From an uncultured Prevotella sp. (lineage in GTDB: Bacteria; Bacteroidota; Bacteroidia; Bacteroidales; Bacteroidaceae), in the NCBI GenBank assembly GCA_900546345.1, contig URCI01000049.1, forward strand, positions 1-23,438: a DNA stretch of 23,438 nucleotides, in the 5' to 3' direction. Numbering within the stretch: position 1 is the stretch's first letter; each line of letters starts with the position of its first letter. The notes below the pieces were generated by a model. That model was given only the letters and a program-made list of their open reading frames with translations. It was not told where the DNA came from and ran no database searches. A program made the translations under genes and the position numbers. Positions 6,903 to 12,703 of the stretch are shown here, piece after piece.

Positions 6903-9170
6903 TTACAAGCCCATGCCACTTGCGGGTGAGTCTTTCTTCTGCGAGTCGTTGAAGTCGTTGTTGATCTTAGAGTTGTACTTGCCGAATTGTTTCTTGGTGT
7001 TGCCGAAGTTCCATTTTACCGATACTGCCACCATCTGCAAGGGAATGGAGACGTGGGTGAGGTTGCTGAAGTCCTTGCCTGTGTTGTACTGGTTGATGAC
7101 GAGGTGGCTGCGGAGCGGATTGGCATAGCGCGCCGACAGTTCCAACCGGTCCTTAAGGAAGGTGCGGGTGAGCGAGACATTGAAGAACTGCATGCCACTG
7201 TTGTAGCCCATGAGGTTGTAATTGCGTGTCTGGGCGAAGAGGCCAAGAGAGCCCTTAACCTTCCATGGCAGTTGCTGCTCCAGTCCGACATAAGCGCTGC
7301 CTGACCAACCCCAATTGTGATAGCCCAGTTCTTTGGCTTTCCAGTCACCGTAGGACACGTTGCCGTTGAGCATCAGCGTGGAGGTCTTGGCCGCCACCCA
7401 ACGGACGAAGGCGTCGACATAAGTGTTGCGGCTCTTGCCGTTGTTGGCGTAGGTGCTGTTATATTTGTTGTCGGCGTCGACGAACTGATAGCTTTCTATC
7501 TCATTGCCGACGTAGTCGTGACTGAGGCTGGCATTGAGCATCAGCTTAGGCGTGAAGAAGTTGTAGGACAGTGAGACATTGTGCGACTTCATCACAGCGA
7601 GCGAAGGATTGCCATAAGACAGCGAGGTGGGGTTGGTGCGGTCCGTGTATGGGTTGAGCTGGCTGATGCCCGGACGCGAGATGCGCATGGTATAGGTCAG
7701 GCCAATATTCGATGTTGGTGTGATGTTATAGCCTACGCTACCCGAAGGAACGAGGTTGCCATAGTCCTTGTGGAAGTTGCGCTCGCTGTGCTCGGCATAC
7801 TTCACACTTTCAAAAGTGTGCTCGTAGCGCAGTCCAAGACGTGCGTTGTATTTCTCCTGGGTCAGCTTGTACTGGGCATAGCCAGCCACGATGCTTTGCA
7901 AATTGCGGTAGATCATACTGTTTTCTGCATTGAACACATCCTCACCACCAACGACATCATAGAGTCGGCTGTCGCTTTTGTTGCGTCGACTAATAAACTT
8001 GGCACCCGTCTCCAACGTCTGCCCTTTGCCAAGGTCAAGTGTCAGGTCGGCTTGTCCTGTGTGGCTGGTACCCCACGTACGCGAGTCGGAGTAGAGGTCG
8101 CTCAGTGTCAGCCCTACCACATCTGCCACATCATTGTATGCGGTACGCGTGCGATTGTGTGCCGGATTATAGTCGAAGAGATAGCTGAGCGTCAGCGACG
8201 AGGTGTGGTCGGCATTGAGCCATCGCTGGTAGTCGGTGCTGGCGTTGACACCTAAGTATTTGTTGCGATCTGAAGAGTGGTAGACATAGCTGAAACCGTC
8301 GCCGTAAGGACCACCGGAGAACGTGTTGCGCGGATCGTAATCATGGTGAGTATTGCTTCCGCTGATACCGGCGCTGGCGTTAATGGTGCTCAGTGAGTCG
8401 ATGGCATAGCCGAGGGTGATCTCGCCCAAGGAGAAAGGATGATCCTCGTCCATCTCCATCTCGTTGGTCTCACGTGACTCGCCGAGTGTGGTCTGCTGGA
8501 TGCGCGTGTTGGTCACCTTCGTGTTGTCCATGGTCTGCCAGACGAAAAATCCCATGGTACTGTAAGTGAGCTTGCCCTGTTGACCGCCAATGTAGACGTT
8601 GGCTCGCTCGCCATGATTGCTGGCGGTGAGCTCGACATTGCCGTTATAGCAGTTGTCGCAATCGTTGCCTTGCGCCCCGCTTTGTCTCACCATCTTGATG
8701 TCGAGAACTCCGGTCGTGCCTTCGGCGTCGTATTTGGCTCCCGGAGAGGTGATGACGTCGATGCTCTGCACCATTGAGGCCGGTACAGACTTGGCTACTT
8801 GCGAGAAGTTGTTTTGAAACATCTGATTGGGCTTGCCATCGACATAAACCTTGAAGTTGGAGGATCCTTTCACGGTGACGTTGTCCTGTCCGTCGACGTT
8901 GACCATTGGCACCTTGCGTAGCATGTCAAGGAGCGTCATCGTTTTTGCGTCGGCATCCTGCTGCACGTTGTAGGTCATCTTATCGGTGGTCATCTTCACG
9001 ACGGGCTTTTGAGCCACCACCTCTACGCCTTGCAGGTCGAGGCTGTCTTGGATGGCTTGGAGCTTAAGGCTGTCGGCACTGTTAGCCGAAGTCTGGGCCA
9101 GAGCGGCGAGAGGGGAGAGCGAGAGGAGGGTGATGGCAAGAGTCTGCTTGCCTTTGATATGGTTTTTCAT
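6903..9170 (-). CDS. Outer-membrane beta-barrel protein with TonB-type plug (operon member)
   Basis: A 755-residue outer-membrane protein. The signal peptide covers residues 1-26 (A-L-A-Q). A plug-like domain spans about 60-160, with L-D-M-L-R-K-V-P-M-V, V-Y-V-D-G-K-P-N and G-T-T-G-V-L-D-I-K. A long barrel follows with Y-rich strands and the R-I-S-R-P-G-I-S-Q-L-N-P-Y block typical of this Bacteroidota outer-membrane barrel family. Two Cys (about 171 and 174) lie at the plug-barrel junction. The barrel closes near V-S-V-K-W-N-F-G and a hydrophilic tail of about 34 residues follows. It is the last gene of the ABC-DUF2807-GntR operon, 44 bases after the regulator with a GACGCTGC palindrome between. 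Its role is probably the outer-membrane step for whatever the ABC complex handles; the ligand is unknown. Confidence 0.87.
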   Translation of the reverse strand: MKNHIKGKQTLAITLLSLSPLAALAQTSANSADSLKLQAIQDSLDLQGVEVVAQKPVVKMTTDKMTYNVQQDADAKTMTLLDMLRKVPMVNVDGQDNVTVKGSSNFKVYVDGKPNQMFQNNFSQVAKSVPASMVQSIDVITSPGAKYDAEGTTGVLDIKMVRQSGAQGNDCDNCYNGNVELTASNHGERANVYIGGQQGKLTYSTMGFFVWQTMDNTKVTNTRIQQTTLGESRETNEMEMDEDHPFSLGEITLGYAIDSLSTINASAGISGSNTHHDYDPRNTFSGGPYGDGFSYVYHSSDRNKYLGVNASTDYQRWLNADHTSSLTLSYLFDYNPAHNRTRTAYNDVADVVGLTLSDLYSDSRTWGTSHTGQADLTLDLGKGQTLETGAKFISRRNKSDSRLYDVVGGEDVFNAENSMIYRNLQSIVAGYAQYKLTQEKYNARLGLRYEHTFESVKYAEHSERNFHKDYGNLVPSGSVGYNITPTSNIGLTYTMRISRPGISQLNPYTDRTNPTSLSYGNPSLAVMKSHNVSLSYNFFTPKLMLNASLSHDYVGNEIESYQFVDADNKYNSTYANNGKSRNTYVDAFVRWVAAKTSTLMLNGNVSYGDWKAKELGYHNWGWSGSAYVGLEQQLPWKVKGSLGLFAQTRNYNLMGYNSGMQFFNVSLTRTFLKDRLELSARYANPLRSHLVINQYNTGKDFSNLTHVSIPLQMVAVSVKWNFGNTKKQFGKYNSKINNDFNDSQKKDSPASGMGL

Positions 9171-9195
9171 TGTCTTGTTTTTTTTCTTTTGGTGG

Positions 9196-9214
9196 GACGC
9201 TGCTCAGCAGCGTC
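9196..9214 (-). repeat. GACGCTGC palindrome (copy B)
   Basis: GACGCTGC (9196-9203), loop TCA, GCAGCGTC (9207-9214). It begins on the base next to the GntR stop codon (9215-9217) and lies in the spacer before the outer-membrane gene. It is the same palindrome as at 4438 and 10421. Confidence 0.75.
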
Positions 9215-9571
9215 TTACTGAACAGAGGTTAACGCATCCTTGAGCTCTTCCCAAGAGATGTCAAGGAGCCTCATTTGTCGGGCAAACTCGGGAAGCACGG
9301 TCTTGAGAAACGCCTGCCGCCGTGTCTGTTTGATATGTCGTTGCGCATCTTCTGCTACGAAATAGCCGAGGCCACGCTTGTTGAAGATGATACCTTCCTG
9401 TGCGAGCTGGTCGTAGGCCTTGACCGCCGTGTTGGCGTTCACCCCGAGCTTTGCTGCATATTCGCGCACGCTGGGAATGCGGTCGAAGGCCTTGTAGGTG
9501 CCCACGAGGATCTCATCGCTCAGACGGTCGGCTATTTGCAGGTAGATGGCTTTGTCGTTGTTGAATGCCAT
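9215..9571 (-). CDS. GntR family regulator, YtrA subfamily
   Basis: A 118-residue repressor-type protein. Residues about 8-75 form the GntR winged helix-turn-helix (I-Y-L-Q-I-A-D-R-L, then I-P-S-V-R-E-Y-A, N-A-N-T-A-V-K-A-Y-D-Q-L and the G-L-G-Y-F-V wing). Only about 40 helical residues follow, so the large effector domain of FadR or HutC types is missing; this short form defines the YtrA subfamily, whose members usually control ABC transporter operons. It sits fourth in such an operon, 31 bases after the DUF2807 gene. The operon promoter carries an AGTGTA-N12-TACACT inverted repeat, the type of site described for Bacillus YtrA, so autorepression is likely. The last codons and stop overlap the sequence bordering palindrome copy B. 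Confidence 0.93.
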   Translation of the reverse strand: MAFNNDKAIYLQIADRLSDEILVGTYKAFDRIPSVREYAAKLGVNANTAVKAYDQLAQEGIIFNKRGLGYFVAEDAQRHIKQTRRQAFLKTVLPEFARQMRLLDISWEELKDALTSVQ

Positions 9572-9602
9572 ATACGTGAGTGTTTTGTGTTATGATGCGA
9601 GG

Positions 9603-10382
9603 CTATTTGCCGAGTTTCAGTCTGTCGGTGTCGATGTCACCGGCTCCGGATACGCTCTTGTCGAGTGATTGCAGCGTACCAGAGAGACTGACGTCGCCGC
9701 TACCCGATATGCTGATGTTGGCATAACCGCAATGATCGAAGGCGAGCGTGCCGTCGCCGCTTCCTGCTATGGTGAGTTTTGTCGTCTTCACCTTGGCCAG
9801 TTTGCTCTCAATGTCACCGCTTCCGCTGATGCTGAACGATGCGTTGCGGGCCTGAATGGTGCCGGTTTCTATATCCCCACTACCTGCAATGATATAGTAG
9901 AAGTCTCCGGTGAGGGTCACGTTCTTCAATTTGCAGTCGCCGCTGCCGGCGATGGACATCTCCAGACCTTTGCCGGTGATGTTGCTCTCGCCATAGAAAT
10001 CACCACTGCCGGCGATAGAGACAGCGGCCAGTGATGGCGCACTGATCCAAAGCTCCGCATCGTCGTCAGAGGCGTTGATGTGGAGGACGGTGATGCCCTT
10101 CTGCTTCCGCTCTTCCTTTTGCACGAGGACGAGCTCACCATTGTTGGAGGTGATGGTATGGGAGGCGTACCAGCTTGGAGTGGCTTTCAGCACCACCTTG
10201 TAGGTGTTGGATTGCGTGAAGTGGATGTCGCAACTTGTGTAGTTCTTGATGCTTTGGAAGTCGCGAAGGTTGAGGGTGTAGGACTTCGCGGGCTCGTTGC
10301 TGTTATTGATTTTCTCGATGCGACAAGCGGAAACGGAAATGAGGGCCACAAGGGCGATAAACAAAAATGATAACTTTTTCAT
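9603..10382 (-). CDS. DUF2807 / head GIN domain lipoprotein
   Basis: A 259-residue exported protein. The signal peptide ends in a lipobox-like V-S-A-C with Cys20 as the lipidation site. Residues about 35-110 form the N-terminal part. Residues 124-249 carry seven motifs of form (S/A)-G-(S/A)-G-D at 124, 145, 166, 186, 206, 226 and 245, a period of 19-21 residues, which predicts a parallel beta-solenoid with one turn per repeat. This is the putative auto-transporter adhesin head GIN (DUF2807) family, common in Bacteroidota and of unsettled function. The start at 10382 (M-K-K-L-S-F) is chosen because it opens a normal signal peptide; the frame to 10430 would read the T7/G9 tract. Its position between ABC permease and GntR genes suggests a periplasmic or surface partner of the transporter. 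Confidence 0.88.
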   Translation of the reverse strand: MKKLSFLFIALVALISVSACRIEKINNSNEPAKSYTLNLRDFQSIKNYTSCDIHFTQSNTYKVVLKATPSWYASHTITSNNGELVLVQKEERKQKGITVLHINASDDDAELWISAPSLAAVSIAGSGDFYGESNITGKGLEMSIAGSGDCKLKNVTLTGDFYYIIAGSGDIETGTIQARNASFSISGSGDIESKLAKVKTTKLTIAGSGDGTLAFDHCGYANISISGSGDVSLSGTLQSLDKSVSGAGDIDTDRLKLGK

Positions 10383-10405
10383 GATGATGCGATTTTTACT
10401 TGCTA

Positions 10406-10421
10406 TTTTTTTGGGGGGGGG
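10406..10421. repeat. Homopolymer tract T7G9
   Basis: Seven T (10406-10412) directly followed by nine G (10413-10421), just upstream of the DUF2807 gene and abutting palindrome copy C. Such runs are prone to slippage. Confidence 0.8.
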
Positions 10422-10439
10422 ACGCTGCACAGCAGCGTC
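10421..10439 (-). repeat. GACGCTGC palindrome (copy C)
   Basis: GACGCTGC (10421-10428), loop ACA, GCAGCGTC (10432-10439), followed on the plus strand by GAACAGAA. The arms are identical to copy B. Confidence 0.75.
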
Positions 10440-10461
10440 GAACAGAACCCAGCAGACGACA

Positions 10462-10563
10462 ACACTAACGACGCGGACGCGGATGGCACTGACGGCGCGG
10501 AAGACACTAACGACGCGGACGCTGGCGGCACTGACGGCGCGGAAGACACTAACGACGCGGACG
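10462..10563. repeat. 42-bp tandem repeat, 2.4 copies
   Basis: Units at 10462-10503 and 10504-10545 and a partial one at 10546-10563, starting ACACTAACGACGCGGACG. Units 1 and 2 differ at only a few bases. Each unit contains two related halves (ACTAACGACGCGGA and ACTGACGGCGCGGA). It occupies the spacer between the permease stop (10581) and the DUF2807 gene. The length is a multiple of three, but no supported gene runs through it. Confidence 0.85.
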
Positions 10564-10580
10564 AGCCGAGATACTGGGCA

Positions 10581-11387
10581 CTATTTGTTGATCCACTGGT
10601 TGTTGATGACCTGCAGACGGGTATAGCGGCGGAAGGCGAACCAGTAGCAGAAGACGATGATGGCAAGGCTGACTACGAAGTAGAGAACTTTCCACCAAGC
10701 ATCGTAGAGGATGATCGTGTAGCCACTGCTGAGGAACTTAGTGAGCAGGTCAGCTGCCAAAGCACCAAACATGAGTAGCAAGATGCCGAGGCCCATCCAT
10801 GTGAGGATGGCCATCACGAGCGGATGCTTGTGGTAGATGCTGCCAAAGAGAAGAAAGCTGGCGTGCTGCACGATGGTGCCTAAGAGAATCACGAAGAAAC
10901 CTTCGACAGGGGATGGCTCACCATTGAGATTAACATAGAAATTGGAGATGCCGCTGTTGCTGAGGCCTTCCGTGAGGGCGCTGGTAGCCCACTGTGCTGC
11001 ATTGCTGTTGATGATCAGACTCATGAGGTACTGCAATACGTCGCCGACAAAGAAGCCTGCGATGGCGGCTAAAGGCATGGCAACGACGAGTACGATGTAG
11101 CGGGCGATGAACTTCTCCTGGTTTGAAGCCGGGAGCATGAAGTTGTTGATTCGCTGCTGGCGGCTGCGGAGGCTGGAGAAGATGAGCGCACCGCTGCAAA
11201 GCAGATAAGCGGACAACGCCACGGAACTGATGATGCCCATGGTATGGGCACTGCTCGACGAGGACTTGAAGATGAGCGTGAGAATCTGAGGAATGACTAC
11301 CAGCCCAAAGAATGTCAGGGCCATGGTGGCTATTTGACGCTTGCTGAGCAGGAGCTCCCAGCGAAGTACTTGTAGAAATCGAGACAT
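10581..11387 (-). CDS. ABC transporter permease
   Basis: A 268-residue integral membrane protein with about six hydrophobic helices, near residues 20-40, 50-70, 95-118, 160-185, 190-215 and 230-250. It has no signal peptide; the start M-S-R-F-L-Q-V-L-R-W-E is typical of ABC-2-type permeases coupled to a separate ATPase. The ATPase gene lies immediately upstream in the operon. There is no substrate-binding protein gene, so export or a mechanosensory role is more likely than import. The gene is preceded by an eight-copy AT heptamer array instead of a normal short spacer, and followed by the 42-bp repeat. The substrate is unknown. Confidence 0.87.
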   Translation of the reverse strand: MSRFLQVLRWELLLSKRQIATMALTFFGLVVIPQILTLIFKSSSSSAHTMGIISSVALSAYLLCSGALIFSSLRSRQQRINNFMLPASNQEKFIARYIVLVVAMPLAAIAGFFVGDVLQYLMSLIINSNAAQWATSALTEGLSNSGISNFYVNLNGEPSPVEGFFVILLGTIVQHASFLLFGSIYHKHPLVMAILTWMGLGILLLMFGALAADLLTKFLSSGYTIILYDAWWKVLYFVVSLAIIVFCYWFAFRRYTRLQVINNQWINK

Positions 11388-11389
11388 AG

Positions 11390-11445
11390 TAATGTATAAT
11401 GTATAATGAATAATGAATAATGTATAATGAATAATGTATAATGTA
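11390..11445. repeat. Heptamer tandem array TAATGWA x 8
   Basis: Eight uninterrupted copies of TAATGTA or TAATGAA (order T, T, A, A, T, A, T, T at the variable base) between the ATPase stop (11463) and the permease start (11387). The array starts three bases from the permease ATG, occupying its ribosome-binding region. A palindromic AGTGCTAAGCACT (11452-11464) borders its other side. Confidence 0.9.
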
Positions 11446-11462
11446 TAAATAAGTGCTAAGCA

Positions 11463-12287
11463 CTAAGCATTTCCGAGCTTTCCGCTGATCGTAGCGTTGA
11501 AGAGCAACTCCAGGTCGACTTGTGTCTCCTCACCGTCGCCGCGCGGCATGATGACAGCGTTGCCTTGCAATGATGGCTCGGCATAGAGAATGGTATCGTC
11601 CATTTCCTGCGGTGAGATGTAGCGGAAGGAATAACGGCGTGAGAGATCGGCGATGGAGTCGTTGAGCAGCACCTGGCTTTCATTGATGATGACCACGTGG
11701 TCGAGTAAGCTCTCAATGTCGTGAACCTGATGTGTGGAGATGATGAGCGTGCGGTCATCGGCCATATAGTTGGCCACCACTTTGCGGAAGAGTGCCTTTG
11801 ACGGGATGTCGAGTCCGTTGGTCGGCTCGTCCATCATCAGCAGGCGTGTACCCGTGGCAATGGCGAAGCTCATGTATACCTTCTTCTTCTGTCCCATCGA
11901 CAATTCTTTGAGGTTGGGACGCTCCGGCATCTCGAAGTCGGCAAGGCACTTGTGCAGAAGCTCATCACTAAAATGAGGGTAGAATGCACGCATCATGTCG
12001 GCGAAGGCTTCGAAGCTCATGTCGGGCATGGCGTACTCTTCAGGCACGATAAACACTTCCTGGAGCATCTCGGGAAGACGCAACCAGCTCTCCTTGCCGT
12101 CGACTGTCACCTTGCCGCTGTTGGGACGCAACAGTCCGCTGATGAGATAGAGCAGGGTGGACTTGCCGGTGCCGTTCTTGCCAAGCAGTCCGTAGACGCG
12201 GCCGGGATCCAGACTCAGGCTGAAGTGACTGAACACTTGGTGCTTGCTGCCTTGATAGTGGAAACAGAGGTCTCTTACTTCAATCAT
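11463..12287 (-). CDS. ABC transporter ATP-binding protein
   Basis: A 274-residue ATPase. Walker A is G-K-N-G-T-G-K-S-T (36-44), the signature is L-S-M-G-Q (129-133), Walker B is L-L-M-M-D-E-P (149-155) followed by T-N-G-L-D, and the H loop is His186 in S-T-H-Q-V-H-D. The short C-terminal extension of about 70 residues is typical of exporters of the CcmA/YtrB type. It is the first gene of the operon and has the best promoter in the window, TTTG-N21-TATCTTTG at 12376-12344, with a YtrA-like operator just downstream. It works with the permease at 10581-11387; a single ATPase would act as a homodimer. Confidence 0.95.
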   Translation of the reverse strand: MIEVRDLCFHYQGSKHQVFSHFSLSLDPGRVYGLLGKNGTGKSTLLYLISGLLRPNSGKVTVDGKESWLRLPEMLQEVFIVPEEYAMPDMSFEAFADMMRAFYPHFSDELLHKCLADFEMPERPNLKELSMGQKKKVYMSFAIATGTRLLMMDEPTNGLDIPSKALFRKVVANYMADDRTLIISTHQVHDIESLLDHVVIINESQVLLNDSIADLSRRYSFRYISPQEMDDTILYAEPSLQGNAVIMPRGDGEETQVDLELLFNATISGKLGNA

Positions 12288-12318
12288 ATCTTTTCTATTA
12301 TTAAAACGTGAGCGTATT

Positions 12319-12342
12319 AGTGTATTACTTTAATAGTACACT
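12319..12342. promoter_or_regulatory. YtrA-type operator AGTGTA-N12-TACACT
   Basis: AGTGTA (12319-12324) and TACACT (12337-12342) are exact reverse complements, and 18 of 24 bases match across the whole palindrome. It covers the predicted transcription start of the ABC operon, one base from the -7 box. The Bacillus subtilis YtrA site is described as AGTGTA and TACACT halves about 13 bases apart, and this operon encodes a YtrA-type regulator. Confidence 0.8.
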
Positions 12343-12343
12343 G

Positions 12344-12376
12344 CAAAGATAATCGTTTCTTATTTAAACTACCAAA
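12344..12376 (-). promoter_or_regulatory. Consensus Bacteroidota promoter of the ABC operon
   Basis: On the minus strand, TTTG (12376-12373), 21 bases, TATCTTTG (12351-12344). Both boxes and the spacing fit the Bacteroidales -33/-7 pattern. The leader to the ATG at 12287 is about 50 nt. Confidence 0.85.
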
Positions 12377-12703
12377 CGTTTTGTGAAGAAATCAACGTTG
12401 AGACTATGATATTTAACATTATGATACATAAATGCTATAGATATTTTAGTCTGTTAACAATATTGGCAGGATGCTTTGCTTGCTATTGCCGGCGTGGTAG
12501 AAGACCTGGTTCATGCTTTATACAGGGCGAAAGATAGAGCTTTTGCACCGTGTACCATGTTTATGGTATGCAATATGACTTGAATATGCGATAGTGTTTA
12601 TGGGAAAATCATCGTAACTTTGCAACGTGAAATAACAATAGAAGTTCAACAGCCGATCACATCCTCTATTATCTTAATAAGGTGTGGGAGGCATAAAAAC
12701 AAA
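12377..12703. other. Divergent intergenic region upstream of the sulfhydrylase
   Basis: Apart from the ABC promoter on its left edge, this AT-rich stretch holds a TAACTTTG box (12615-12622) and an 80-nt leader before the ATG at 12704. In the leader, CACATCC and GGTGTG can pair just before a GGGAGG ribosome-binding-like sequence. I saw no match to known SAM riboswitch cores and no ORF with protein-like sequence. Confidence 0.5.
12615..12622 (+). promoter_or_regulatory. -7 box TAACTTTG for the sulfhydrylase
   Basis: TAACTTTGCAA matches TAnnTTTG and gives a leader of about 75 nt to the ATG at 12704. No TTTG is found at the expected upstream distance. Confidence 0.55.

Noticed and set aside
10403..10580. 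Ser/Ala/Pro-rich minus ORF through the 42-bp tandem repeat
   Set aside because: It overlaps the permease end and palindrome C, its composition is just the translation of the repeat, and the lipoprotein has a clean start at 10382.
11390..11445. CRISPR-like array
   Set aside because: Units are seven bases with no spacers; it is a microsatellite. No CRISPR repeats or cas genes are in the window.
12623..12703. SAM riboswitch upstream of the sulfhydrylase
   Set aside because: No conserved SAM-I, SAM-II or SAM/SAH core could be recognised by eye; kept only as a low-interest structured leader.
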